DNA from: DASSUW01 sp963844405
GTDB lineage: Bacteria > Actinomycetota > Thermoleophilia > Solirubrobacterales > Solirubrobacteraceae
NCBI GenBank assembly: GCA_963844405.1
Contig: CAWJNZ010000003.1
Location: 1 to 64,000, forward strand
Reading direction: 5' to 3'
Length of the DNA stretch: 64,000 nucleotides
A program made the position numbers and the translations under genes. This document shows positions 51,124 through 59,947 of the stretch, in pieces. Positions within the stretch are counted from its first letter, which is position 1, and every line of letters starts with the position of its first letter. Below the pieces are notes generated by a model that worked only from the letters and a program-made list of their open reading frames with translations, had not been told where the DNA came from and made no database searches.

Positions 51124-51885
51124 TCAGACCGGGTTTGGGATGTCGGTCCAGAGATGCTCCACGCCGAAGCGCTTCTCCAGCCAGTCCCCGAGCGCGCGGA
51201 TGCCGAACGTCTCGGTCGCGTAGTGGCCGGCGGCGATGAAGTGGATGCCGGCCTCGCGCGCGTCGGCCATCACGTGCTCGCGCGGCTCGCCGGTCAGGAA
51301 GGCGTCCAGACCGAGGGCCACGGCCTCGTCCAGGGCGTCGGCGGCCGAGCCGGAGACGATGCCGATCCGCCGCACGACGGCCGGCCCGCCGTCGAAGACC
51401 ACGGGCGTGCGGCTCGTGACCGTGCGGACGCGCTCGAACAGCTCCTCGGCGGGGATGCCGTCGCCGGGGAACGTGCCGGCGCGGCCGATCTTCTGGTCGC
51501 GGAAGGTCCCGAACGGCTCGTGGCGCTCGCAGCCGAGCCGGTCGGCCAGGATCGCGTTGTTGCCGAGCTCGGGGTGGGCGTCGAGCGGGAGGTGGTAGCC
51601 GGCCAGCGCGATGTCGTGCTTGAAGAGCGGCCGCAGGCGCTCGGCGAGCACGGGCGTGAGCCCCGTCGGGTGGAAGTCCCAGAACAGCCCGTGGTGCACG
51701 AGGACGAGCTGTGCCTGCTCCGCCACCGCGCGCTCGATCAGCGCTTTCTGGGCTGTCACGCCCGTGACTACGCGCTCCACGTCACGCGGGCCGGGTACCT
51801 GGAGGCCGTTCGGCCCCAAGTCCTTGAACGACGCGGGATCGAGCAGCTCGTCGAGCGCGGAGACGATGGAGGTGAGACGCGTCAC
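51124..51885 (-). CDS. Nif3-like dinuclear metal centre protein
   Basis: 253 residues. Metal ligands in VLVHHGLFWDFH, in LPLDAHPELGNN and in HFIAAGHYATETFG match the Nif3/YbgI family, often annotated as GTP cyclohydrolase I type 2-like. The function is not settled for the family. Divergent from the sigma-factor gene. Confidence 0.88.
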   Translation of the reverse strand: MTRLTSIVSALDELLDPASFKDLGPNGLQVPGPRDVERVVTGVTAQKALIERAVAEQAQLVLVHHGLFWDFHPTGLTPVLAERLRPLFKHDIALAGYHLPLDAHPELGNNAILADRLGCERHEPFGTFRDQKIGRAGTFPGDGIPAEELFERVRTVTSRTPVVFDGGPAVVRRIGIVSGSAADALDEAVALGLDAFLTGEPREHVMADAREAGIHFIAAGHYATETFGIRALGDWLEKRFGVEHLWTDIPNPV

Positions 51886-51933
51886 AGAAATGGGAATAAA
51901 GGGAAAGCGGGCGCGTGCCCGTCAAATGAACGC

Positions 51934-51939
51934 TAGAGT
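51934..51939 (+). promoter_or_regulatory. Putative -10 element of the ECF sigma gene
   Basis: TAGAGT, 76 bp upstream of the GTG start; -35 not convincing. A leader with GGGAGAGG near 51984 follows. Confidence 0.25.
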
Positions 51940-52015
51940 TCTCTGCCTTCCGCGCTGGCGGACGCGAAGGCGCGGACCATTCAGGGAGAGGTAGCGCAGA
52001 GAAGGATGCTCCACC

Positions 52016-53575
52016 GTGAGTAGGAGTATGGGCGGCGTCGCCGAGCCGGCGTCGCGGATGGTTGCAGAGCCTGGCGACGACCACCGGCTGGTCGCGGCGG
52101 TCCGCCGTGGCGACGATCGGGCGTTCGAGGCGCTGTACGGGCGCTACCAGCGCCGCATCCACGCCTACATCATGGGCATGGTCAAGGACCACGGGCGGGC
52201 CGAGGACATCACGCAGGAGGTCTTCGTCTCCGCGCTGCGGCGCATGCGCGAGACCGAGCGGCCGATCGCGTTCAAGCCGTGGATCTACGAGATCGCCAAG
52301 AACGCGTGCATCGACCAGTTCCGCCGCTCGCGCCGCGCCGAGGAGGTCTCCCTGCAGGCCGACGAAGGCCTCGCCCCCGGCGACTACGGGCGCCTCGTGG
52401 GCTCGGACCCCACGCCTGACGCGGCGGTCGCCGCCAAGCAGGACCTCGACAACCTCTGCGGCGCCTTCGGCGGGCTGTCGGACACCCATCACGAGATCCT
52501 GGTGCTGCGCGAGCTCGAGGGCCTCTCGTACCGCGAGATCGGCGATCGCCTGGGCATGAGCCGACCGGCGGTGGAGAGCACGCTGTTCCGGGCGCGCCGG
52601 CGGCTCACCGAGGAGTACGACGAGCTGGTCAGCGGCGCGCGCTGCCAGCGGATCCAGAGCCTGATCGCGATGGCGGGCCAGAGCCGGCTGGGGACGCGCG
52701 AGGCGCGCCGGCTCTCGCGCCACGTCTCCCATTGCCAGCCGTGCCGGCGCGAGGCGCTGGCCGCCGGGCTGGACAGCGCGATCCTCACGCACGTCCCGCT
52801 GCGGCGGCGGGCGGCCGAGAAGGTCGCGGCGCTGCTGCCGTTCGGGTTCCTCGACCGCTGGCGCGGAGGCGACTCGGGGTCGAGCGCCTCGCTGGCGAGC
52901 AGCGGCGGCGGCGCGAGCAGCCGCTGGGCCGAGCACGTCCCGATGCTGTCCGAGCAGCTGCAGGGCGGCTGGGGCAAGCTGGCCACCGCCGCGGCGGTGC
53001 TCGTCGCCGGCGTGGGCGCCGCGGGTGTGGGCACGCAGGTCGTGGGGTCGGACGAGCTGCCGCGCGGGGGCGACCGGCCGGCAGACGTCCAGCGCACGGG
53101 CAGTGCGGCGAAGGACGCCGGCGCGAGCGACGCCAAGCGCGCCGTCGTCGGGTCGCAGGCGGCGAAGTCGTCGTCGGCCAAGTCGTCGAGGCGGCAGGCG
53201 CAGAACCAGCGCACGCGGCGCCCCGGAGCCGAAAGGGGAGAGGACGGCGGCGCCTCGGCGCTGCCGGTCGGGCTCGGCTCCGGTGGCGGTGCAGGCGGCG
53301 GCGGCGCGGCCGGCGCGGGCTCCGGCGGCGGCGGAGGCGGCATCGGCGGTTCGGGCGTGGGCGGCGGCGCCGACCTGCCCAAGGTCGAGCTCCCGGCCGG
53401 CGGCAAGGACCCGGCCGCCCCGGTCCAGCAGGTCGCCGACGAGGTCGTCGAGACGGTCCAGCCGGTGGTCGACGGCGCGACCGGCGCCGTCGAACCGGTG
53501 ACCGAGCCGGTCGAGAAGACCGTCGAGGACGTCGGCGACACCGTCGCTGGAGCCACCGGCGGCCTCGTGCCCTGA
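52016..53575 (+). CDS. ECF sigma factor fused to zinc finger, membrane helix and Gly-rich tail
   Basis: 519 residues from the GTG (ATG 52028 is possible). Sigma region 2 spans about residues 25-95 (FEALYGRYQRRIHAYIMGM, DITQEVFVSALRRM) and region 4 about 140-195 (THHEILVLRELEGLSYREIG, GMSRPAVESTLFRARRRL). A HxxxCxxC zinc-binding motif follows (RHVSHCQPC), as in anti-sigma factors of the ZAS type, then a hydrophobic helix (LATAAAVLVAGVGAAGVG) and a long Ser/Gly/Ala/Val-rich tail. This looks like a sigma factor with its own membrane-bound sensor or anti-sigma part in one chain. No separate anti-sigma gene is adjacent. Confidence 0.85.
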   Translation: MSRSMGGVAEPASRMVAEPGDDHRLVAAVRRGDDRAFEALYGRYQRRIHAYIMGMVKDHGRAEDITQEVFVSALRRMRETERPIAFKPWIYEIAKNACIDQFRRSRRAEEVSLQADEGLAPGDYGRLVGSDPTPDAAVAAKQDLDNLCGAFGGLSDTHHEILVLRELEGLSYREIGDRLGMSRPAVESTLFRARRRLTEEYDELVSGARCQRIQSLIAMAGQSRLGTREARRLSRHVSHCQPCRREALAAGLDSAILTHVPLRRRAAEKVAALLPFGFLDRWRGGDSGSSASLASSGGGASSRWAEHVPMLSEQLQGGWGKLATAAAVLVAGVGAAGVGTQVVGSDELPRGGDRPADVQRTGSAAKDAGASDAKRAVVGSQAAKSSSAKSSRRQAQNQRTRRPGAERGEDGGASALPVGLGSGGGAGGGGAAGAGSGGGGGGIGGSGVGGGADLPKVELPAGGKDPAAPVQQVADEVVETVQPVVDGATGAVEPVTEPVEKTVEDVGDTVAGATGGLVP

Positions 53576-53639
53576 CCCCGCCCCCGGCTGCGGATCGCCC
53601 CCCTCGTTCGCGGGCGGAATCGAACCCCCGATCAGCGGC

Positions 53640-53645
53640 TAGACT
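53640..53645 (+). promoter_or_regulatory. Putative -10 element of tRNA-Pro
   Basis: TAGACT, 11 bp upstream of the tRNA 5' end, matching the -10 hexamers seen elsewhere in the window. Confidence 0.4.
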
Positions 53646-53656
53646 GCACGCTTGCT

Positions 53657-53730
53657 CGGGGCGTGGCGCAGCCTGGTAGCGCGCACCGTTCGGGTCGGTG
53701 AGGTCCCCGGTTCAAATCCGGGCGCCCCGA
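53657..53730 (+). tRNA. tRNA-Pro (anticodon CGG)
   Basis: 74-nt cloverleaf without encoded CCA. Acceptor CGGGGCG / CGCCCCG, D arm GCGC-AGCCTGGTA-GCGC, anticodon stem CACCG / CGGTG with loop TTCGGGT (anticodon CGG at 53691-53693), T arm CCCGG-TTCAAAT-CCGGG, discriminator A. Reads CCG, the most useful proline codon in this GC-rich genome. Confidence 0.97.
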
Positions 53731-53931
53731 TGCAACTGACGCCCGTCTGTTTGGTGAGGGCGCGAACTTCTTGCTTGTGGGGAGGCGGGGTGGGCCAGTC
53801 TCGGCCTCGCGGTTCCGCATGGCGCAATGATCGGCGCTGAATCGGGCTCGGAGATCGGTTCAAGCTGGCAGGACGGGCGCTTTCCACGATGCGAAACCGA
53901 CCACCTTCCGTGCCTCTCTCGATGCCGCAGT

Positions 53932-55449
53932 TCAAGCGCCAAGCACGGCCATCGCGGCATTCCGTCCCGGGATCCCGCTGACGCCGCCGCCCCGCCGCGC
54001 GCCGGCGCCCCCGAGATACACGTTCTCCACGTCGGTCTCGGTGCCCCAGCGACCCGCCTCCGACGCCTCGTCCTCGACGAAGGGCCACGCGAGGTCGCGG
54101 TGGAAGATGTTCCCGCGCGGGAGCGCGAGCTCGTCCTCGAGGTCGAGCGGGGACTTGGCCTCGAGGCAGGGCGAGCCGTCGGGCGCGCGCAACAGGCAGT
54201 CCTCGAACGGCTCGGCCAGCACCGAGTCCAGCGACCGCAGCACGGAGTCCAGCGCCTCGCGCTTCGCCGCCTCCCGGTCGCGCTCGAACAGGCGAGCGGG
54301 AGTGTGGAGGGAGAAGAGCGTGAGCGTGTGGGCTTCCACGCCCGGCCCGAGGATGCTCGGATCGGTCAGCGTGTGGCAGTAGATCTCGCACGGCAGGGGC
54401 GAGGGCACGCGGCCGGAGCGCGCGTCGCCGAACGCCCCCTCGAGCTGCGAGTACGTCTCGTTGACGTGGAAGGTCCCGGCGAACGCGTCCGCGGCCGGCA
54501 CCGAGCCGTCGCGCAGCCGCGGCAGCCGCGAGAGCAGCATGTTGACCTTCAGCTGGGCGCCCTCCGGCCGCTCGCCCGACGAGCCATTTCGGCCCAGCAG
54601 CCGGTCGAGCACCTCCGGCGCGCAGCCGGCGACCACGTCGTCGCAGCTCACCGCGCGCCCGTCGATCCGCACGTCCGCATGCTGGCCGTCGGCGTCGATC
54701 GCGCTCACCTCCGCGCCGCACAGCAGCTCGGCGCCGGCCGCCGCCGCGCACCGCGCGAGCTCGTCCGTCAGAGCCCCCATGCCGCCCACCGGCACGTCCC
54801 ACGACCCGGTCCCGTTGCCGATCACGTGGTAGAGGAAGCAGCGGTTCTGGCGGAGATCGGCGTCGTGGGCGCCCGCGAAGGTGCCGATCAGCGCGTCGGT
54901 CAGCACGACACCCCGGACCACGTCGTCGTCGAACGCCGCCTCGATCGCCTCGCCGAGCGGCCGCTCGAACAGCGCCTCCCACGCCTCCTCGTCGCCGACC
55001 CGCTCCCGCAGCTCCGAGCGCGTCACCAGCGGCTCCAGCAGCGTCGGGAAGACGGCGCGCGCCACCCGCCCGACGCGGTCGTAGAAGCGCTGCCAGTCCC
55101 CGAAGGAGGAGCCGAGCGACGCCCGCGTGCGCGCGGCGTCGGACACGTCCACCAGCACCCCGGCGTCGGTCCCCGGCACCGGCGTGTAGGACGAGATCCG
55201 GCGCCGGCGCGTCTCGAACCGCAGCCCCAGCTCGCTGACCAGGAACCGCGGCAGCAGCGAGACCAGGTAGGCGTAGCGCGACAGCCGCGCGTCGACGCCC
55301 GCGAACGGCGCCTCCGACACCGCCGCGCCGCCCATCCGCGCCGACCGCTCGGCCACCAGCACCGAGCGCCCCGCGCGGGCGAGATACGACGCCGCGACGA
55401 GCCCGTTGTGGCCGCCGCCGACGACGACGACGTCGTAGCGGCTCCTCAT
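53932..55449 (-). CDS. FAD-dependent phytoene-desaturase-like oxidoreductase
   Basis: 505 residues. N-terminal dinucleotide-binding motif VVVVGGGHNGLVAASYLARAG, and a C-terminal FAD segment VENVYLGGAGARRGGGVSGI. Architecture matches the NAD(P)/FAD oxidoreductase family that includes carotenoid desaturases and PYROXD2-like proteins. No carotenoid genes are nearby, so the substrate is unknown. Its ATG overlaps the TGA of the upstream phosphatase (ATGA). Confidence 0.85.
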   Translation of the reverse strand: MRSRYDVVVVGGGHNGLVAASYLARAGRSVLVAERSARMGGAAVSEAPFAGVDARLSRYAYLVSLLPRFLVSELGLRFETRRRRISSYTPVPGTDAGVLVDVSDAARTRASLGSSFGDWQRFYDRVGRVARAVFPTLLEPLVTRSELRERVGDEEAWEALFERPLGEAIEAAFDDDVVRGVVLTDALIGTFAGAHDADLRQNRCFLYHVIGNGTGSWDVPVGGMGALTDELARCAAAAGAELLCGAEVSAIDADGQHADVRIDGRAVSCDDVVAGCAPEVLDRLLGRNGSSGERPEGAQLKVNMLLSRLPRLRDGSVPAADAFAGTFHVNETYSQLEGAFGDARSGRVPSPLPCEIYCHTLTDPSILGPGVEAHTLTLFSLHTPARLFERDREAAKREALDSVLRSLDSVLAEPFEDCLLRAPDGSPCLEAKSPLDLEDELALPRGNIFHRDLAWPFVEDEASEAGRWGTETDVENVYLGGAGARRGGGVSGIPGRNAAMAVLGA

Positions 55450-57431
55450 GCGGGCACGCGGACGCCGGCGAAGCGCATCGCCAGCATCGCGCGGTCGTCC
55501 ATCGTCACCCCCGCCTGGAACTCGCGCAGCGACCGGTTGATCTCGCTCAGCACCGCCTCCGCCGTGTCCCCCGCACGGGCGACCGCCCCGCGCAGCCGCT
55601 CGTCGCCGAAGCGGGCGTCCTCGCCGGGGGTCTCGGTCACCCCGTCCGTGTAGAAGAGCAGCGTCTCGCCCGGCGCGATCTCCACCACGGTCTCCGTCCA
55701 GTCGTCCTCGCCGGCGACGCCGAGCAGCACGCCGTGGTCGCCGAGCGGCTCCGGCCGCTCGCCGGGGCGCCGGCGGAGCGGCAGCGGGTGCCCCGCCGAG
55801 GCGACGGTCACCGTCGCGCTCGCGCCGCTCGTCTCGACGAGCGCGCAGACCGCCGTCACGAGCGAGAGCCGCGGCTGCTCGCGCAGTACCTCGTTGACCA
55901 GCGACAGCACGCGCGCCGGGCGCGGGTCGAAGCGCGCCGCCATGCGCGCCGAGTACCGCACCAGCGACGTCAGGGCGGCGGCCTCGACGCCCTTGCCGGT
56001 GACGTCGCCGAGCATGATCAGGTGCCCGCCCTCGACCGGCAGGACGTCGTAGAAGTCGCCTCCCACGTCCGCGTCGCGCTCGCCCGCCTGATAGGTCGCC
56101 CCGATGTCCCAGCCGGGCAGTTCCGGCAGCCGCTCTGGGAGCAGGCTAGCCTGCAGCGTGTGGGCGACGCGCTCCTGCGCGGCGTACAGCCGCGCGTTCT
56201 GCACTGCCGTGGCCGCGCGCAGCGCGAGGTCCTCCACGAACGCCAGGTCGCCCTGGTCGAACCGGCGGCCGCTCTCCGCCGACACGAGCGTGATGGCGCC
56301 CAGCGTCTCGTCGCCGACGCGCATGGGGACCACCATCCCCGAGCGCATGCCGAGCGCGCGGATCAGCCGCAGGTGCTCCTCGTCGCGGGCGGCCAGCTCG
56401 ATCATGCCCTCCGGGATCTCCGCGTAGAGCTCGGCCGGGCCGCCGCGCAGGACCGCGGGCACGCCGGTCGCCGCGTCGGGGTCGGCCGGATAGCGGCGCC
56501 GCAGGTCGTGCGCCATCTGCACCTTCGCGGGGTCGACGTGGGCGACCGCGACCTGGTGCGACTCGCCCTGCTCGTCGACCATCTCGATCCCGCACCAGTC
56601 GGCCAGCCCCGGAACGATCATGCGGGCCACGCGCTCGAGCGTCTCCTCGTAGTCGAGCGACGTCGCGAGCATCTGCCCGGCCTCGGCGAGGAAGCGCTGG
56701 CGCAGCTCCGCCTCCTTGGCCTCGGTGACGTCCTCGATGATGTTGATGGCCAGCCGCTCGCCGCCGGCGTCGGTGTACAGCGTCGCCTTCGTGAGCAGCC
56801 ACATCGCCTCGCCGGTGTCGCGACGGATGCTGCGGGTGAGCAGCGTCGGGGCCGGCTCGCCGGCCACGAGCCTGCGGCCGGGAAGGTCCTGCAGGGCAAC
56901 GGGCCCGCCGTCCTCGCGCGTGATGACGAAGCGCTCGGCCAGCTCGCCGGGCGCGGCGGCCAGCACGTCCTCGCGGGGCCCGAGCAGCTCGACCGCCGCG
57001 TCGTTGACGTAGACGGTCTTGCCGTCCTCGTCGTGGACGGTGACCGCCTCGCCCAGCGAGCCGAGGATGCCGTCGAGCCGGGCCTGCGTGCCGCGCAGCT
57101 CGGTGGCGAGCCCGGCGGCCCGCTCACGCGCCCGCGCGGCGATGACCGCGAGCGTGCAGAACGCCACGTAGAGGACGATCCGGTAGATCGTCTGCTCGGT
57201 GCTCGTGGGGTCGTTCCACCACGTCGCGCCGACGCCCGCGGCGACCGCGACGACACCAGTGATCGCCACCTCGCGCTCGTGCCCGATGATGGCGAGGACC
57301 AGCGGCACCAGCAGCACGCTGCCGGTGATGTTGAGCGTCGAGCCGGCGATCGCGATGTCGACCACCACGACCGCCAGCTGCAGGGCAAGGGCGATCGCGA
57401 GCCGCGGCTTCGAGACGGTGGCCGGGGGCAT
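55446..57431 (-). CDS. Membrane PAS-GAF-PP2C (SpoIIE-type) phosphatase
   Basis: 661 residues from the ATG at 57431. Order: four to five membrane helices (residues about 10-110), a PAS domain (LDGILGSLGEAVTVHDEDGK, with an AKEAELRQRF exit helix), a GAF domain (RVARMIVPGLADWCGIEM), then a PP2C/SpoIIE phosphatase with metal Asp residues in DADVGGDFYDVLP and GDVTGKGVEAA and the final DDRAMLAMRF. Likely senses a signal and dephosphorylates an anti-sigma-factor antagonist in general stress control. A TAGCAT hexamer (plus-strand 57442-57447) ends 10 bp before the ATG. Coupled to the FAD oxidoreductase gene. Confidence 0.9.
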   Translation of the reverse strand: MPPATVSKPRLAIALALQLAVVVVDIAIAGSTLNITGSVLLVPLVLAIIGHEREVAITGVVAVAAGVGATWWNDPTSTEQTIYRIVLYVAFCTLAVIAARARERAAGLATELRGTQARLDGILGSLGEAVTVHDEDGKTVYVNDAAVELLGPREDVLAAAPGELAERFVITREDGGPVALQDLPGRRLVAGEPAPTLLTRSIRRDTGEAMWLLTKATLYTDAGGERLAINIIEDVTEAKEAELRQRFLAEAGQMLATSLDYEETLERVARMIVPGLADWCGIEMVDEQGESHQVAVAHVDPAKVQMAHDLRRRYPADPDAATGVPAVLRGGPAELYAEIPEGMIELAARDEEHLRLIRALGMRSGMVVPMRVGDETLGAITLVSAESGRRFDQGDLAFVEDLALRAATAVQNARLYAAQERVAHTLQASLLPERLPELPGWDIGATYQAGERDADVGGDFYDVLPVEGGHLIMLGDVTGKGVEAAALTSLVRYSARMAARFDPRPARVLSLVNEVLREQPRLSLVTAVCALVETSGASATVTVASAGHPLPLRRRPGERPEPLGDHGVLLGVAGEDDWTETVVEIAPGETLLFYTDGVTETPGEDARFGDERLRGAVARAGDTAEAVLSEINRSLREFQAGVTMDDRAMLAMRFAGVRVPA

Positions 57432-57493
57432 CCTGCGGGCGATGCTAGTGCGGATTGCCGCAGTCGCGCCGCAATCCGGGTACGACAAGGATC

Positions 57494-58540
57494 GTGCGCG
57501 CTCTCACCGTCATCCCACTGGAGGCCTCCTCCGCCGCCGTCACCGAGGTGCCGGAGCCCGAGCCCGGGCCCGGCGAGCTGCTCGTCGACGGCATCGCGCT
57601 CGGCGTCTGCGGCACCGACCGCGAGATCGCCGACGGCGACTACGGCTGGGCGCCACCCGGCGCCGACCGCCTGATCCTCGGCCACGAGTCGCTCGGCCGC
57701 GTGCTCCAGGCGCCCGAGGACAGCGGCTTCGCGCCCGGGGACCTCGTGGTCGGCGTCGTCCGCCGGCCCGACCCCGAGCCGTGCCCCGCCTGCGCGCGCG
57801 GGGAGTTCGACTTCTGCCGCAACGGCCGCTACACCGAGCGCGGGATCAAGGAGCTGCACGGCTACGGCTCCGAGCGCTGGACGGTCGAGGCCGACTACGC
57901 GGTCAAGCTCGACGCGGCGCTCGAGCCGGTCGGGATGCTCATGGAGCCGATGACGATCCTCGCCAAGGCCTGGGATCAGATCGAGAGGATCGGGCACCGC
58001 GCCTACTTCGCGCCGGAGCGCGTGCTGGTCACCGGCGCCGGCCCGATCGGGCTGCTGGCCGCGCTGCTCGGCGTGCAGCGCGGGCTCGAGGTCCACGTGC
58101 TCGACCGCGACACCGACGGGCCGAAGCCCGCGCTGGTGCGCGACCTCGGCGGCGAGTACCACCACACCGACGTCGCCACCGTCGCCGAGGCGTTCGTGCC
58201 CGACATCATCGTCGAGGCGACCGGGGCGGAGACGGTGGTCGCCGACGCGATGGCCCACAACGCCGCCTTCGGCATCGTCTGCCTGACCGGGGTGTCGCCG
58301 GCCGGCCGGCCCTTCACGATCGACCTCGGCGCGCTCAACCGAGACATCGTGCTCGAGAACGACGTCGTCTTCGGGACCGTCAACGCCAACCTGCACCACT
58401 ACGGCCTGGCCGCCGAGGCGCTGGCCCGCGCCGACCGCGGCTGGCTCGAGCGGCTCATCACCCGCCGCGTCCCGCTCGAGGACTTCGCGCAGGCGTTCGA
58501 GAAGCGGCCCGACGACGTCAAGGTCGTCCTCGACCTCTGA
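57494..58540 (+). CDS. Glucose 1-dehydrogenase-like zinc MDR protein
   Basis: 348 residues from the GTG at 57494 (RALTVIPLEASSAAV), preceded by CAAGGATC. Catalytic zinc residues in LGVCGTDREIAD and LGHESLGRV, a structural-zinc-like cysteine set in PCPACARGEFDFCRNG, and the Rossmann motif VTGAGPIGLLAALLG. The layout matches archaeal-type glucose/aldose 1-dehydrogenases. Divergent from the PP2C gene; the next gene follows after 13 bp. Confidence 0.87.
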   Translation: MRALTVIPLEASSAAVTEVPEPEPGPGELLVDGIALGVCGTDREIADGDYGWAPPGADRLILGHESLGRVLQAPEDSGFAPGDLVVGVVRRPDPEPCPACARGEFDFCRNGRYTERGIKELHGYGSERWTVEADYAVKLDAALEPVGMLMEPMTILAKAWDQIERIGHRAYFAPERVLVTGAGPIGLLAALLGVQRGLEVHVLDRDTDGPKPALVRDLGGEYHHTDVATVAEAFVPDIIVEATGAETVVADAMAHNAAFGIVCLTGVSPAGRPFTIDLGALNRDIVLENDVVFGTVNANLHHYGLAAEALARADRGWLERLITRRVPLEDFAQAFEKRPDDVKVVLDL

Positions 58541-58553
58541 CAGGATCGCCGCC

Positions 58554-59750
58554 GTGGCGGCGTGGCCGGCAGAGGTCCTCGAGGAACGCGCGGCGGTCAT
58601 CGCCGAGGCCGCCGACGTGCTGCTGCGCCACCAGGGCGCGTGGCGGCACCGGCGGGTGGAGACGATCACGGTGATCGACCACGAGCAGATGCGCCGCAAC
58701 GTGTCGATCGACTTCACGGTGCCCGAGGAGCAGCGCGAGGCCCTGCGGATCTCGGCCGAGGAGTTCGTCGTGCCGCTCGCCCTGTTGGACAAGCGCCCGC
58801 TCGTGCACTTCGACCTGCGCAACGAGGAGCAGCACGCGATCTCGCTGATGACCGCCGACCAGCACCGCACGATCGCCCGCGAGCTGCTGTACCGGCAGCT
58901 CGACGACGAGCTTCCGGACGAGGGATTCGAGGCCGCGGGGGAGCTGATCGAGGTCGTGCTGGCCGACGAGCCGCAGGCCGTCGAGCCGCAGATCGACGCC
59001 CTCGAGCAGGCGCACGGCCTCGAGCTGACCGACTTCCGGGCGACGGCCTCGGTGCTGGCGCGCGCCTTCATCCTGTGGGCCGTCGTCCGCGGGGTCGACC
59101 GCCGGCGGGTCTTCAAGTTCGCCTACGACGAGCCGCTCGGCCGCGGCCCCGGCGTCGTCTTCGCCTTCGGCGCGCTGGGGTGCACCGAGGCGCTCAGCTA
59201 TCACCTCGAGGTCGCCGTGCCGGACGATCTGAAGGCCCGCAGCACGCAGCTCGTCGACGCTGCCACAGAGCGCTTGCTGGCCGCCGGCGAGCCCGACACC
59301 GACCGTCCAGCCCTGTTCTTCAGGGCACAGCCGCCGCTGCCGCAGGCGCCGAGGATCCTGGTCGACTTCGCCGTCGAGCGCTGGCCGTTCGTGGGCCCGG
59401 CGGCGCTCGTGGCGACGGTCATCGCCCTGCTCGTCGCTCCTCCGTTCCTGTTCGCCGACCTCCAGGCGCTGCCGGAGACGGCGAGCGCCGCGGTCGGCCT
59501 CGTGCTCTCGACCTCGGCCGTGTTCTCCGTCCTCGTCCTGCGGACCGACGAACACCCGCTGCTTCGGCTGATGCTCTTCAGGGTGCGGGCGCTCCTGGCC
59601 GCGAGCACCGTCGCGGCGCTGTTCGCCGCCGCGTCGATCGGCTTCCGCACCGCGGACTGGATCATCGAGGGGACGTGGGCGGTGGCGGCCCTTGTCTCCG
59701 TGCTGACCGCCGGTATCCTGATCCTCGAGACGCTCCGCGCGCCACGATGA
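58554..59750 (+). CDS. Membrane protein of unknown function
   Basis: 398 residues, GTG start. Residues 1 to about 270 are soluble and acidic with motifs RVETITVIDHEQMRRNVSID, LVHFDLRNEEQHAISLMT and GALGCTEALSYHLEVAVPDD; the last 130 residues contain four hydrophobic helices (PFVGPAALVATVIALLV, AAVGLVLSTSAVFSVLVL, LLAASTVAALFAAASIG, VAALVSVLTAGILIL). The soluble part recalls hypothetical actinobacterial proteins but no function is known. Its TGA overlaps the ATG of the following 66-residue ORF (ATGA). Confidence 0.7.
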   Translation: MAAWPAEVLEERAAVIAEAADVLLRHQGAWRHRRVETITVIDHEQMRRNVSIDFTVPEEQREALRISAEEFVVPLALLDKRPLVHFDLRNEEQHAISLMTADQHRTIARELLYRQLDDELPDEGFEAAGELIEVVLADEPQAVEPQIDALEQAHGLELTDFRATASVLARAFILWAVVRGVDRRRVFKFAYDEPLGRGPGVVFAFGALGCTEALSYHLEVAVPDDLKARSTQLVDAATERLLAAGEPDTDRPALFFRAQPPLPQAPRILVDFAVERWPFVGPAALVATVIALLVAPPFLFADLQALPETASAAVGLVLSTSAVFSVLVLRTDEHPLLRLMLFRVRALLAASTVAALFAAASIGFRTADWIIEGTWAVAALVSVLTAGILILETLRAPR

Positions 59751-59947
59751 CCGTGAGAATCCCCTTCACCACCCCGCGCTACGACGTGGACGACCCCGCA
59801 TTGTGGAGGCGGCTGCCCGAGATCGCCTGGTACGGCGAGGGTCGTGAGGGAGCCTGGCCGCTCCGCGGCGCGCGGGCGCGCGACCGGACACCGCCACCGC
59901 CCCCGCCGAGCAACGGCCGGCGGGCTAACGGCGCTCGGCCCAGCTGA
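59747..59947 (+). CDS. 66-residue hypothetical protein coupled to membrane protein
   Basis: ATG at 59747 overlaps the stop of the membrane-protein gene. Sequence starts MTVRIPFTTPRYDVDDPALW, with the tryptophan-rich RRLPEIAWYGEGREGAW, then a Pro/Arg-rich tail (RDRTPPPPPPSNGRRANG). The 3' 23 bp overlap the convergent acetoacetyl-CoA synthetase gene. The N-terminal half looks protein-like; the tail could be run-on. Confidence 0.5.
   Translation: MTVRIPFTTPRYDVDDPALWRRLPEIAWYGEGREGAWPLRGARARDRTPPPPPPSNGRRANGARPS

Noticed and set aside
53611..53634. T-arm-like sequence on the minus strand (GGGGGTTCGATTCCGCC) just upstream of tRNA-Pro
   Set aside because: No acceptor, D or anticodon arms fit on that strand; the stem has a mismatch and the 5' half would fall inside tRNA-Pro. 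Treated as chance or a tiny relic.
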